From Tetranychus cinnabarinus (Eukaryota > Arthropoda > Arachnida > Trombidiformes > Tetranychidae), in contig WHVY01000001.1 in NCBI GenBank assembly GCA_022266195.1, forward strand, positions 18,042,001-18,106,000: a DNA stretch of 64,000 bases, written 5' to 3'. Shown here one piece after another: positions 26,646-39,900 of this stretch; position 1 is the first letter of the stretch, and each line of letters starts with the position of its first letter. Below the pieces are notes generated by a model. It worked only from the letters and a program-made list of their open reading frames with translations. It was not told where the DNA came from and did not search any database. The position numbers and the translations under genes were made by a program.

Positions 26646-27331
26646 TTAGAAGCCTTTTTTGATTGCAATTGCTTTAGAGGCAGCACTTTCTCCGAGAATA
26701 GCCAAATTGCTCGCTGTATCGATAAATTCACCAGTGACTGATTTGGCCGAATTCACATATTGTTGAGTGGCATCAAGAATTATCTCAACCGATTTATCGT
26801 AAGAAATCAATTTATTTGAAGGCAAGTTGGGGTCGAGTTGCATAAAATACGATGTGAATTTGAAGCGTTCCAGTCTTCCCGAGGTAAGTATTCCTTTGAC
26901 AAAAACCTCGTAAACATCTTCAATAGGAAAAAAATCATGAAAACAGGAATTTCTTATACGCTGGAGATCCTGCAAGAATTGTAACCAATCTTGTTCTTTT
27001 AAAGTGACGAAGTTGACCTTACGACAAAAATCTCGGGTTATCTTATTCAAGATACCTTTAATTTCTGCTTTGTCTTTTTCATTACCATTTCTTCCAGCCT
27101 TTGAACAGTAATAGAATAATTGTATTTCTTAAGAAGCTCAGCAACTTCCAACCTCTTATTCAATTGAACTGTTTTATCATTTCGCTCTTTGTCCATTAAG
27201 AATTGACTATCTCGTTCTGGAAATGCTTCGACGATGTTGAGTTCAGCATCCAATTGATCCATACGTTCATTTACATAGATATATTCGAGACCACAATCAA
27301 CCAATTCTTCTTCACTTTGATTATTTAGATT
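26646..27331 (-). pseudogene. NBAS (neuroblastoma-amplified sequence) fragment, frameshifted and truncated
   Basis: In animals NBAS is a very large protein of the ER-associated syntaxin-18 (NRZ) tethering complex and of mRNA surveillance; its Sec39-like domain is conserved. This minus-strand stretch encodes about 220 residues matching an internal part of that protein in order. An LEYIYVNERMDQL block parallels the vertebrate LECIYTCERNDQL type. PER and an L-VAELLKKY block follow. Next come an RK..V...W..FL block, DVYEVF-KGIL, and finally SYDKSVEIILDATQQYVNSA near the end. The first frame (to 27047) is shifted one base from the second. The protein reads through only if the frame changes at about 27055-27085. 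The second frame runs out of similarity and stops at 26648-26646. No start codon precedes it: the 5' end is a TGA at 27334-27332. Neither the N-terminal nor the long C-terminal part is present nearby, so I read this as a partial duplicate. A sequencing error plus distant exons is the alternative. Confidence 0.7.
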
Positions 27332-27488
27332 TCAAATTAGAGGCCAATAACGGAATGAAGTTGAATGACCTCAAGCATTCAATCTTTGAATTGCGGAACC
27401 TCAGGTTTGTGTCTGCGATCTGCATCATCAAACGTTCGTGAGTTATGACTAGCCGTTCACGAAACGGCGAATACAAGCATTAAAAGTA

Positions 27489-27905
27489 CAGTAGAGTTAA
27501 AAAAAACTGACAGTCAATCAATTGATCGTAACTCAGTCAGCGATTAATCAAATAATTTGAAACTCAGTCAATCAGTTCTATGATGTTTGCTGAACAATAA
27601 TTCATTAGAATTGATATTTTGTATTAACTCAATCAGCGTCAAAAAACGCATGAATTCTGTTTGGCATTGAATTTATGAGGGAGGTTATAAAATCTAATGA
27701 TATTTCTCTGTAGTTTTTTAGAAATGATGACTGCAATTAAAATTGAATAAATAGCCGATGAAGACATTTTGCATCTTAATTTATATGTCTAATAATTCTC
27801 TATGGTCTAGTCCCTAAAATGCAAACAAATTTTCGGTTCCGATCTATCTTCTGATCAGAAATCTCAATTTGAACGTAAGACTGTCAGTTTTTTTGACCGC
27901 TACTG
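27489..27905. mobile_element. Tc1/mariner-type MITE, 417 bp
   Basis: The terminal inverted repeats are 27 bp (27489-27515 and 27879-27905), identical at 24 of 27 positions by eye. Both begin CAGTAG and end ACTGACAGTC. The element is flanked by TA on each side (27487-27488 and 27906-27907), the target duplication of the Tc1/mariner superfamily, whose ends often start CAGT. The interior has no transposase frame, so it would be non-autonomous. It sits 156 bp from the 5' end of the NBAS fragment. Confidence 0.8.
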
Positions 27906-30900
27906 TATTATACAAGGTACAAGCTATAAAATTTTACTCCAGTCTTTTCATGAAGTCTATTCTAGAAACTTAAAAAACAAAAATTTGAACTATTATTTCT
28001 AAATAATGCGAACTTTTTATGATTTCAAAAATAGCTGTAATATTCAAAAATTAAGTGTTCAAATTAAGAAAGAGAAATGGTCCAAATTATTCTCCTCTTT
28101 CTTTATACTGTCTATTCCCCTGTCTTATTTCTTTTTCTCAACAATGGTCAGAAGGGCAAAATTAACACTTTGTTTTAACTAAAGGATTATTGAGGGGAGT
28201 TGAAATTATGACTCCAAAGTGGTAACTTGAAAATGTCTGGAACTAGTGCTTGGTCAAATGGACTAGTGCTTATTTAATTATTAGTTTAACTAAATTTTAG
28301 TTAATTTAAATGGAAATCATTGTCCACAAAATGGTTATTATTAATAAATGTTATTACATAGCTTTCTCTCCAATCTTAGTTTAAAATCTGACTCGACTCG
28401 AAATTTGCATAGAAAACGGTTTAATGTCAAATATTTAGTTCTTTATAATTTATCAAAATCAAATAATTAACGCACTAAATGTGTCTAAATAGTCTCTTTT
28501 CAATGGTCAAATTACACCTGGAAACTGATAAAATCATCCAATTGTTCTGAAGTAAAAGATAATTTTACCAAATTCGTGATTCCATGCAATAAATGTCCAA
28601 TAATTTTCAAAAGCAGCAAAAAATGACAAAAAAACTTGTGTCATTTTAACTTCAACCTGTTCCATAGCCATAGGAAATGAAACGTCGAGTGAATCGCACA
28701 TCAAGGTTAAAGTTGGTATAAATTTTGTGGGTCAACATCAATGGGAATCATAATTGTCAACGTTGACTCAAATTTATCTTTAGCTAAGTGCCAATTTAAC
28801 CAATTACAAGATGAAATGTATCAAATGAAATTAGGTTAATAAACTAACCAATAATAATCACAGCTGAGAACTAAAAAAGTGAAGCAAAAAAAGTCATTTT
28901 GCAACAAAATTTAAACTCGCAATAAATTAGTTTGCAAACAGAATCAAATCAAATTGATTCTCTCCATGCAAACATATTTCATGGATGACAACTTTACTCT
29001 TGATAACTTTAATCACTCCAAATGCATCTGAGACAAATATTTACATTTAATTAAACGTTTCAATTTTTAGACAGATTTACATGAGCGCAAGATATTAACA
29101 ATTGAAAAAAAGGTAAAAAATTGAAACGAAATATTCAAATGTAATAAAGGTAAAAATGTATAATCAAATAATGAACCAACAATTTTCCATCAAACATTTC
29201 ATTTTCAAATTACTATTTCAATTGAAGAAACTTGCAAGTGATGAGTGATCAGATGGAAAAAACTCATCATTTTTCATGATTCTCATCACAGCAAGATTAT
29301 CATGACAATGAGTGCACGAAAAGAAATGAGAAAAGAGATGAAAAAAGAGGAAAAAACTGAACTTCTCTCTTCTATTCAAATTGAGAATCATTGAAAATAC
29401 CTTTTAGGCATCACCTTTATCCTCATCATTTTGCATCATTTTCATCCTAAAATTTACTCTCAATTTTGTTGATTCCCTTCTCATCATGATCATCAAAAGA
29501 TGTATTCTCATCTTCTTATTAAACATGATTCTTTTGTAGTTTCAAAGTTCTGTAAATTTCCCAACCAATTACTCGGAATAACAAAACCATTTAACTGATT
29601 ATATTTTTGGAACCAAAAGAGGCTTCAATTGAAATTTATCTCCAGAGATGTTTATGTACTTAACAGTAAATAGACTAACAACGAACTTTTCATTTTTTGT
29701 TCTCTATTCAGTGTCAATAAATTACATGGAAATTGTCCGTTTCTCACATTAATTACAGATGTTTGACAACTTCGTCAACTTTGGATTTCTCTATTGAACC
29801 AGAGTTCGATTTTTTGATGAACCTTTTTGTACGCTTTCATTGGCACCAAGGTTTCACTTTTGTTCATTTGACCCTTTTTCCGATGAAACATTTTCTCATC
29901 TTTTTTCACTTTCATTCAATTCATCAAAATGATTGGCAGTATTCAGGGAAAGTAAAAGTTGCTTTTTTTCGAGTTTCGTTTTTTTACCTTTCAATGTTTA
30001 ACAAGTTGAATGATTCTTTTTTTCTCTCTCTTCTTGGTTCATTGTAATTCATTGAATCTCATGTGAGTCATTTAGTGGTTTATAATTATGATTGATTTGA
30101 ATTCATGTGATTCATTGATGAAGAAAATTTTGATTAAATTAAAAGTGTTTATTGGTTTGGGTAAGAGAAGAGGAAAAACATTCATTTTAACTCATTTTTT
30201 GCTCGCTCCTCTGATTCAACACTTGAAAGTCTGTAGATTGATAAGAATCTTGATTCATGAGAAGTGCTTCTGTTTCGTGGGAAAAGTAATGAGGAGAAAC
30301 TGTCAACTTCCGTTTAGTTTAAAATTTTATGTTTAACTGTTTAATTCGGGTTAACCTTGCCTGGCTGACAAACTCATAGACTTTTAATAATGTGAATCTT
30401 GAACAAAACTGAGACTCAAAATTGTTATCTCAACAAATCAATTGTCTTGTTCAGTCTGGTTTCTTTCTCTCCAGATCTTTATTCAGGGAAAACATCAGGG
30501 GAATATTTCCGCTTCTTTGTCAAGGTTTGTCATAATGATGACGATGATTATAGCTGTGATAATAAGATCACACTGATGATATAATTGTGCTAGATGATTA
30601 TGATGAGATTGAATATGATAAACAAATAAAAGTGGCAACTTTTTTCTTCACTCATTTACGCGGTAATTACAATTGATTGTTGTTTCTTTCATGGCGCTCC
30701 ATCAACCTGTTCTTTCAAAAATGATAATTCAACTGTTCTCTATGAAAATGATGATTTGATCATTGCACGTAACTTTGCATGTCATCATATTTGTGTGTTT
30801 ACTTGTCTCTCTCTCTCTCTTCCTCTCTTTCCCTTTGTAATCATTTTGTCATGCAAAATTCATGTTCAGATGACTTGAAAACCATGGTTAAAATAGTAAA

Positions 30901-32252
30901 CAAAATTAACAGAAAAGGTCTCCCACTCAATGAGGTAATCGCAATGAGATTTGGCATATTTTTCCTTCGCTAAAAGCAATTTTCAATAATCATAATCGAA
31001 ATGATTCAGTCACTTTCTTAAAGCATGAAAACTCAAAATCAATCATTGATAGTAAATAACATTGACTGCTATGTAATAGGCACCAAGCATTGTTGAGGTC
31101 AACCCAAGCCTTCATGCTTCTAGGTTAAGCTTCAACACTTGCTTTGCTGCACAAAAACAGTCAATTTATGGGAGGAAAATTTCCATTTGTTTTCGTTTCA
31201 ATCACAAAGCAAGTTCGAAGTTAGACATCGGTTCTATCGATGTATCGTATAACCCGTTGATCTGCGTTATTCCAACTTCATCCATCATTGGTGTTATCGA
31301 AATAATAATCAATACCATTTTACCTGAATTTATCAACTTTTTGTCAAAATTTCGTAAATCTAGAGACAGGCCAAGATTTTGAGTCAAATCATTTGCATGA
31401 AAATTGTGTCAAAGCTCTTTCATGACAAAAAGTTATACTCTGAAGAAGATTTCGCAAAGAATATGAAATGTTTATTAGGATCAAATCAACTTCAGCCATC
31501 AACTGTTATAATGATAAAATACATTGACTTAATCGGTTTTTGGCACATTAATAATGCAAACCCAATGACACTTTAAACTATAGTTCAACTTTATGTAAAC
31601 GTTTTATTTGAATTTGAATGGTGATTTGAAAATTGCAAGTTTGTATCAACAGAAGAAAAATCAGTTATTTTTGTGAAAAAAAAAGATTTTACTTTTACTC
31701 TGTTCAAGCCAAACTTCCGTTGGTATTTGATAATGATAGACTTTATTGAGGAAGGTATATACGAGCAGATTGCATTCGTATGCGTTAGCTGCAACTGACC
31801 ATAACATTGTTTATATCCACAGGTCAGAGCTAATTAAAGGTTTTATTTACATGTTATTAAATTTACAGGAAATGGGAAAACATTTTCAATTTGAAACATG
31901 AACGACACTAAAAGAAGAGCAAAAAGACTTGTCCTAATCACTTTCCAAGATCATCCTAATTACCAATGTGATTATCTCCTTCCTTACCTTGATTAATCTA
32001 TTAGCTTATTAATATATCCGGTTCAAGTTTAAAAATATATTCAATCTGACAAGAAAAGAGCAACTTTTTTACCTTTAAAAACTTGCTTTTTTTCATTCCA
32101 AATGATTAACTTGAAATGTAATAACCGACAAACAAAAACTATCTCAAGTTACAGTGCTCAGACATGATACATGTATTCAGTACAAAGAACAAGTTTAAAG
32201 CTCACCTTTTTACCTTGGTTATCAACTAGAGACAAAGGTTAATGGAAAAGAG
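27906..32252. other. Intergenic, no gene recognised
   Basis: AT-rich sequence with a short CT microsatellite at about 30805-30821. Open frames at 29733-30047, 30088-30336 and 31202-31576 have no recognisable domains. The two around 31202-31576 are less repeat-like and could be decayed exons, but I cannot name them. Confidence 0.45.
30805..30821. repeat. (TC)n microsatellite
   Basis: A short run of TC dinucleotides within a pyrimidine-rich stretch. Confidence 0.75.
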
Positions 32253-32258
32253 TTTATT
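32253..32258 (-). terminator. Poly(A) signal AATAAA for the dehydrogenase gene
   Basis: Minus-strand AATAAA about 56 bases after the dehydrogenase stop codon, in the expected position for a 3' UTR cleavage signal. Confidence 0.6.
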
Positions 32259-32313
32259 TTGCAAAATATTTACAATTTCAATATCGACTAGACAATGGTT
32301 CACTTTGAGTATT

Positions 32314-33979
32314 CTAACTGTTGTTGGGTTTGCCTTTGATTGACCCAATGAGAGATAAAATTTTATCGACGATTAACAGGTAAACATCTACCCATTCCCT
32401 TGGAATCGACTGGACAATCATGTTGAGTGGCTTTTGAAGAAACGAAGCTGGCTGCTCTACATACTCTGGAACTGGACTGATCACTGATCGAGTGACGCAC
32501 CTAATCACATCTTGGTACGTTTCATCCAGTCCCATTGGGCTTGTGTGCAATAGTTCAATGGCTTGCTTCACTTGGTCTACTTGCTCTTTGCCATACACTT
32601 GTTGTACACTTGGCACTGTATTGGTCCACATTTCATCGATTCGTTGGTTTGAAATTTGTGGATCCATCATGGGAGTTCGAGCAAAGACTGGTTCAACGGA
32701 AACAACAGATACTCCGAAAGGCATCATTTCCAACCTTAGACCGTCAGCAAAACAAATGATTGCTGCCTTGGACATGGCATAGGCTGTCATGAATGAAGAG
32801 GTAACTCGACCGCCAAAAGATGAAATTATAATTACTCGACCGAAAGATTTTCGAAGAAGCGGCAGAAAAGCTCGGGTAACTTTGACAACACCAAATGTGT
32901 TCACCTCAAAAAGCGAACGAAAGTGATGATCGAAAGTTCCCCATTCCAGTTTACCGGTTCGACTAAGACCGGCATTGTTAATGACTGCCCATAAAACATC
33001 GCCTGGAGTTGCCTCCAAATGAGAGGTGATAAATTCGACTGCATAATCAATGTCATGATCGTTGGTTACATCCAATTTAAAGATAATCATTCGTTCCTTG
33101 TTAGACGCATTTTGCTTCAACAAGGCTGCACCCGAACTCGTTGGATCATAGCACGAAGCAAACACTTTGAAACCAAGAGAGTTCAAGCTCAATGCCATTC
33201 CATGGCCCAAACCCTGGTCACAACCTGACAGCAATGAAAGAAAATCATTTTAAAGTTTATCACGAGAAAACAAAATTCAACCAAAAGCTGAAAACCAACT
33301 TTCGACTCTTGACCTAATTTGCAATGACTTTTCCCTTCAACTAAACTAGAAATCTGAGCCTCTCAGACCTGACCACAACCTCAACGAAAGTAATTTCAGT
33401 TCAATATAACGTTGTCGTTAACCATGATGAAGCTGACCGTATACTTGAATCACCTGAAGGCTAATTTGAAACAAGCTTTAGCTGCAGTGAAGTGAGGTCA
33501 GTTGAGTTCAATTTGAGGTTATCAGTATCTTGATGAAAGTTGATTTGGTTCAAGTTAAACGTGAAAACGGAAAAGACGAAAAAGTTGGTTAAAAAGTGTT
33601 ACAACAAACTTACCCGTTATCAGAATGGATTTATTAGTTGGATCAACAGATTTACAAAAGATGAACACAATGAATCGCTTTAGAGGTGAAACAATTAGCC
33701 AACAAACTAAAAGGACACTCAACAGGCCACCAGGAATACTAGCATAGAGAGCAATGTTGGGAAAAAGTGAAACCATAATTGCAACAGTTGTAATCAAGAG
33801 GCCAAAAAGAAACCATTTTAGTCCATAAATGCCGGTTGATTTGCGTTTAGAGACAACTGTAACACAGAGAGAAACATTTGCAGTGTTTGAATTTAAATGA
33901 TGAACAAAATGAAAAGAAAATGAAAAATTGAAATCTTACTTTTTGGCTTTTCCGTTACAAAAGAGGCCGGCGAAGACAT
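32314..33979 (-). CDS. Membrane-anchored short-chain dehydrogenase/reductase (17-beta-HSD/retinol dehydrogenase type), 3 exons
   Basis: A complete gene on the minus strand. Exon 1 is 33979-33940 (ATG at 33979-33977, 13 codons plus one base). Exon 2 is 33856-33614 and exon 3 is 33224-32314, stop TAG at 32316-32314. Introns of 83 and 389 bp have GTAAG donors and CAG acceptors and the phases join exactly, giving 397 residues. The N-terminus has two hydrophobic segments (about 28-45 and 52-80), suggesting anchoring in the ER or another membrane. The Rossmann cofactor motif TGCDQGLG is at 94-101, LDV at about 145-147, NNAG at 177-180 and VNTFG at about 202-206. The catalytic set is S230, Y243 and K247 in YAMSK. 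The region after the active site and the length resemble the SDR9C group (17-beta-HSD types 2/6, 11-beta-HSD2, retinol dehydrogenase, 3-hydroxybutyrate dehydrogenase). It likely oxidises or reduces a steroid, retinoid or similar lipid alcohol with NAD(H) or NADP(H); the substrate cannot be read from sequence. Confidence 0.88.
33225..33613 (-). other. Intron 2 of the dehydrogenase gene
   Basis: Donor GTAAGTTTG at 33613 and acceptor TTGCTGTCAG ending at 33225. It splits the glycine codon of the TGxxxGxG cofactor motif (phase 1). No nested gene was seen. Confidence 0.85.
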
Positions 33980-36900
33980 GATGGAAACAGACTAGACTTT
34001 AATGTTTATTTATCACGAAATCAAACGTTTCTCAGTTGAGATATTGTCACAAGCATGGCACGGAATTTTGGTTAATTACTTAGGATTGTCGGCAATATTA
34101 AACATTCATTTGTAGCACGCACTTTTTGTCTCATAAACAGAGATTTAATTCACTGTAAAACATTTTAAAGTAAAAAAGTTTGTTGTGAGTTTTAATCGAA
34201 ATGAAATGAAAAAAGAAAAGTTTATGAAAAGAAACTCGAAAAGCGGTTATTGAAGTATAAAGAGGAGGTCACTAAAGCAATCATATTCATTTGGCCTTTC
34301 ATATTCTGAATGTTGATTAACTAGTTAACCTGATATATCAAGTTTTACAGCATCATGATGCTCATTACCAGATTAGCCGAGCTTTAGTTTTTACTCTTTA
34401 TGCTGAAACAAGAAAAAAGTTGCTCTTTTTGTTTCTATTACAACTTGGTTTGACTTAAAATGAGACCTAATAAAGTTTTACCCAAAACTTCGAGAAAAAG
34501 GCAATTCTGATTTGGATATACATCCAAAGGCAATCGATGATCATTGAGTTTGAATATACACAGAAGCACACTCGGCAATTTGTTCCACTAAACATCAGTC
34601 AAGGTATTAGACTCATTGAACAAACACTTCCCGGTTGCCGAAAAGGTGTGTAAACAAGAAATGCTGTTCCTCTTCTAATAGCATAAGATTGCGTTTTCGC
34701 ATCAATCATTAAACTCTGTCGATCCATAGTTACATTGTATTTTCATTGATTTGTCTGCTTTCGTAGGGTTATATCAAAAGAACTTAAAGAACTGAAATAT
34801 CATGACCGAGGCATTCTGTCAATCATAGAGTTTTCATAGAAATTGAATTAGATCACAAAAACTTCTCATCCTACTCGAGAAGGAAGAAGAGCAAAGAAGT
34901 ATCTCACATTGTCAGCCTGAGACCTCATTTTGATACTTTAACTTTCAGGTATTAATAGTTAGGGAATCATTGATTCGTTACGAAGGCTTTCAATTTGGGA
35001 CATCAATTTTTCGCTGTTGAATTCATGTGCGGATTCAATTTCGTCCATATCGATTTACGCATCTTGATTTTATTGGCTTTCAAACGCTTGGACCTTCAAT
35101 TTAATCATCGAGTATTTTTGACAAACAAGAAGAGAAGATTTAAAACAAGATAATCATCAGCTATCAATTCAGTTCAGTTGAATGAATCAGGTCAAATGAG
35201 CACATTTGATGTAAACTTTCAGAAGCTTTAAGATCAACTTAATAATAGGGATTTCATGTTTCATTGAAATAAACAGTTTAATGCTTTTCGTCTTTTACTT
35301 TCAACTTTAACATCACTTTTTAAAATAAAATATAATAAAAGTAAAAATTTGACTGGTTTTGGACTCTTTTCAGTCAAAGAATGAAGGTTAAGATCGAAAC
35401 TTTAGATACATAGTATTTATGCAGCATTTTCATTTCAAATGCAAGTGCGAAAACTAAGAACGGATAACTCTTTATGTAACCAAATAGTGAATGAAACGCT
35501 TTTAAGTTTGCAGTCTTCTTCAAATACGAGTAAAGACAGTTACACGAATAACGATAGAAGTTAAAACTTTAGCAGATTTACTTACTTATTGCTGCACAAT
35601 CGAAAATTGGTTGTGAATAACTTGCAAAAAGAACCATCTAGCGATATTGATCACTAAAAATAAACTTCATGAGACTGGTAAATGTGATTGGAAATATTAC
35701 AAATGATACAAAGATGCTTGGACGACTTTCCATTAACCTTTTATGTCTGTATCTTTACCCATCGCCCATCAGACTTGCTCAAGGCTTAAAGTGTTCAATG
35801 ACATCGGTAGTGTTTCCCAGTCTTTTATCATCTTAAATTTGTCCTCTCAAGGTAATCATCATCATCTTTTACCTGAAGCAATGTTCAAGTTAAAGAACTG
35901 AGAAACATCCAAATGATGAAGAAACTGACCATATCCACTGAATCATGCAATTAATTGCTTACAATTGAAACAGTTAACTGGCTCAATCATTTCCCTAAAT
36001 GAAAATACAACGAAAATGCAAGCAACGAATCTGGAGATTTCAAAATGAGTCAGTTTAGCAAGTCACTGAGAAGGGTCAGATCATTGTTATTAAAATAAAG
36101 ATTGTCTGTGAAACATTAACAATGTAAATGTGATTCGCAAAGAAAAATGCTCGAGTCAATATTCCTGTCTGTGCACTTTATTAGCTCGATTCTTTTCATT
36201 AGAAGTTAAAAAGCATGAAAAAACACTTATATTGGTGAATAAGTTCAACTTTTAACTTGCACTTGTAACATAAATTGAAATTTATTTGGAAATCGGCTCA
36301 ATTCTATTGAAATATGATATGCATTGAATGAGTAATAATTGCAATTGAAATACTCAGTGCCAGTCTTATGCAAATAAACAAGATTTTCCAGGAAATGTTC
36401 TAATTCACTCGACTAGCTGAAACATTTCTGGTGCTTTTCCGTTTTCATCTGTTCATTCAACTTGAGTTGTACTGAGATTTTTAGCAAAGCGCGCTTAATC
36501 GTGACAATAAATATTGAAACAAAGTGTGAGCTAATCAGAATCATCTTTATTCATCGTTTCATGAATGATAATCAATTACTGATAGAATAAAGAAGATTCA
36601 GAATAATTGTGAGCCTAAATTGAAACAAACAATTAACACAATTTTTAATTTGGCTCAACTTGCAACTGCAGAAAATCGGTTCAATAACTTGTTCAATGGG
36701 CGAAATAAAAGTTGAGTTACTGATGATAATTCAAAGATAATGATGCTTGGAAGAAAATTGAAAAATGTCTTCAAGAGAGAAGAAGAAATCTTTTTTTCTC
36801 AACAAAAAATGAAATTTCCAGGTAAATTGATGTCGACTTTGTCATTGAGATTTTCTTTCTTTCCGTACTTTTTATTGTTGAATCATTTTGTGTGTTGTTC

Positions 36901-39900
36901 AAGTGTATTTTGTTGCATCAAATAATGATGATTTAAGGGTTGTTATTTCATCAGGCAAGCGAGAGAGAAAAAGATCTTCAGGAAACATTCAGAGTGAAAT
37001 GGTCCATGTCAATCATGAAGAGATGGAGAAACTTCGTAGGTGAAGAGGAAAATGAAAAGGTAAACGTTTTTTTTCTCTCGTTATTACAAAAAGAAAAATG
37101 ATTTTCAAGTTTTTTCTCTCAGAGTTTCTTTAAAAGCATTTACTCAGGTAAGGAAATTGTTATTGATACTTATGATAAACATGATAATGATAACCTTTTC
37201 CTTCACCTTCATCAGTCTTGGTGAACAAAAAAGTTCACAATAATTGGAATGAAATTGTTGCTTATTGAGCTTCTGTAAATGACCTCAATCCTGAGTCTTT
37301 TAACGTTCATTGAATCAACATGAGTCCAACTAATCAAGTTGATGAATGATGAATTTTGCTACTTTTATTCACATTTCATTGATAATTTCCATGAAAAATC
37401 GAATCATTTATTGTTCAAATTTTAAGATTGAGGAAGTTTTGGTTATTCAAATGAAAACTGAAAAGTTGGTAAAAGTATGAAATTTTGTAGAGAAAAAGAA
37501 AAAATTGGAAAAAAATTGTTGACAGTTGAGAAGCTTTTCGTTTTGATTTGGTCCGATCCAAGGTTTTGGTCAATCAGTTTGCAAATGAAAATTGAGGTTA
37601 GAAAATGAACTTTTTACTGAGAAAAGAAAGCAATTTTGACATGAAGTAAACTAATGATTTGGGTGGAGATTAACTTGTGAGTGACTTTTTATTACTTGGG
37701 ATGAATAATGGTAATGATAATGGCCAATTGGAAGCCCATCAAAGTGAACCTTTATTAGTATCGAATCAACCTTTTTTGTCATTAAAATGTTCATTTTTTA
37801 CACACGTTTCAAGTTTCATGTCACAGTGTTTTAATGTGAATTAAGCCGATGATGAATTGAAAACTGCAAGTCAGGTTGACTTGTTATTCTGAGTAAATCA
37901 ATGAGTCTGGCAAATTGTTAGCATTACATTAAACTGTTGAAAAGAATGGATTTATTGAACTCACATTTAGTCATCACTTTTGTCACAAATTCAATCAATT
38001 ATCAACTTTTAGCCAACGAAATTTGCATAGACTTTCCACATTTTCATTGCTAACCCAAATATTGAATGACAGTCTTAGCTTTGCAGCTTTCACTGTCTGG
38101 TTCAATCGATAATACCAAGAAAACGATTCATTCATTTGACAATTTTAAGCACATAAAGAGCTCTAAAATTTGCTTAACTATTGAAGTAATTTGCACGAAA
38201 TCCAAACTATTAATGTCTAGTTCGTGGATGAAGTTTCAAATTATGTTTGATACAATATTTTATTGCAACGAAACATTCTGTTCAAATGGTTGTCCAACTT
38301 TAGGAATATAAGCTACATATGGAGCTAAGTTAAAAGATGCTACTTTCTTAGCACATCTCGGTTCGCCTTCATATAGACTAGGTAAAGTCTAAGATCTATG
38401 ACTTCGCTTTGAACAAAACAGCCTTGGAAAAGGTTGCTTAGCTCTTTAGATTTGGTTAGATTTTCAATGCATTAATGTATTTGGCCCGTAAAGAGACATA
38501 AAACAATAGAACTCACAGAGTCTGGAAGTAATTGCTTCAATACCATTGCACTGAAGTCGTCTTTTTATTCAACTTTCACTGTGTCACTGTCAGCCACGTT
38601 GATATATTGGTGAACATCGAATTTCGTGTTTTTAATCTCATTGATCTGTTGTAGGCTCTTTTCAATTTATGAATAGTTACTGCTATTATTGGGACAATTG
38701 GACGCTTTTTGACTATATCGTATCGAATAGTGTATTTGAGTTTAATCACTGAGCTCGACTAACCAGACTTAGATTGAAGAAACCTTTTTTCCTAATCATT
38801 TGTTTGACTTTCAATTTTCAATTTGTTAGCTGCAATTTTGAAATAAACTGAACACGATTTGAAAAAGGACAGAGAAGATGTTGATGAAGATGAAGATGGC
38901 AAGTAAACAAGATGAAATAAAGTTGAACTCGAGTTTAGCCGAGCGTAAACAGGAAAAGGCAAAGTTTACTTTTTAAATGATAGTAACCTCAACCTGGCTT
39001 GGTCTTGATGCTTCATTCAGATTCTTAGCTCGATGTTTCAAGATTATTGAATTGAGATTCTGAACTGATTTCAGTTTATTAGATAAACAAGTTGACTAAC
39101 AAACAAAACTAAACAAGGTAAACAAGAGAGGCATTAAAAAAAGAGGAACCATAAAATGATAGAAAAAAAAGAACAAGTAATAAAGAGTAAAAAATTTCGT
39201 CTAATGAGGGTTAATTTAAGGTCAAAAAATCAGTGACATAATACGTGATTCCATTGAATTTCATGATAATCAGAGAAACGAAAAGAAGAGCAACAAACGG
39301 AGAGAAACATTTTGTTCATCAGCAAATAACTCAGCAATAATTTTCTCATGTTCATCCTTCATTGGAACATCTTTCCGTTTCTTCCTTCGTCATTTCTCAT
39401 GTAATTTTGTTATCATTATTTCCCTTTTGTTTCATCATGGTTATCTTATTCAACTGAACTCGAAAGTGCGCAAAACTTGAAATCAAAGTCGACAAACAAC
39501 ATTCAAGTATTAATCAAATCATGTAAGCTTCAGGTCATCATCAGGTTGATGGGATAAAGGACGAGGAAAAGAGAATGATAAAATTGATGAGAAATATGAT
39601 GATAAACATGATCAGATTGAAACTCTTTTCTGTGGTCTTTTTATGGTCAATTCATCATTCACCAATGAGCCTCATCAGGCTCATTTGTCTTGTTTGGAGA
39701 CAATAAAATTCAATCGACTAGATGAAGGCAAACAAATCAAATTATTGAACATTGAGTGGAGAAGAAAAAAATCAGAATATTCTGAACAACTTTTTCTCTT
39801 TTCATCACTAGACATTTATTTTTTGAAACTTTTGCCCTTTTCTCATGTTCACTATGTTTTGTCCATGGTTTCACCCTTGTTGACCTTGCTGGTTACAATG

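Noticed and set aside
27452..27468. GCCGTT..AACGGC hairpin near the NBAS fragment
   Set aside because: Six-base stem only; expected by chance in a window this size.
34600..34735. Minus-strand 42-codon frame (includes YAIRRGTAFLVYTPFRQPG)
   Set aside because: Short, no homology recognised, stops immediately upstream and downstream; chance is likely.
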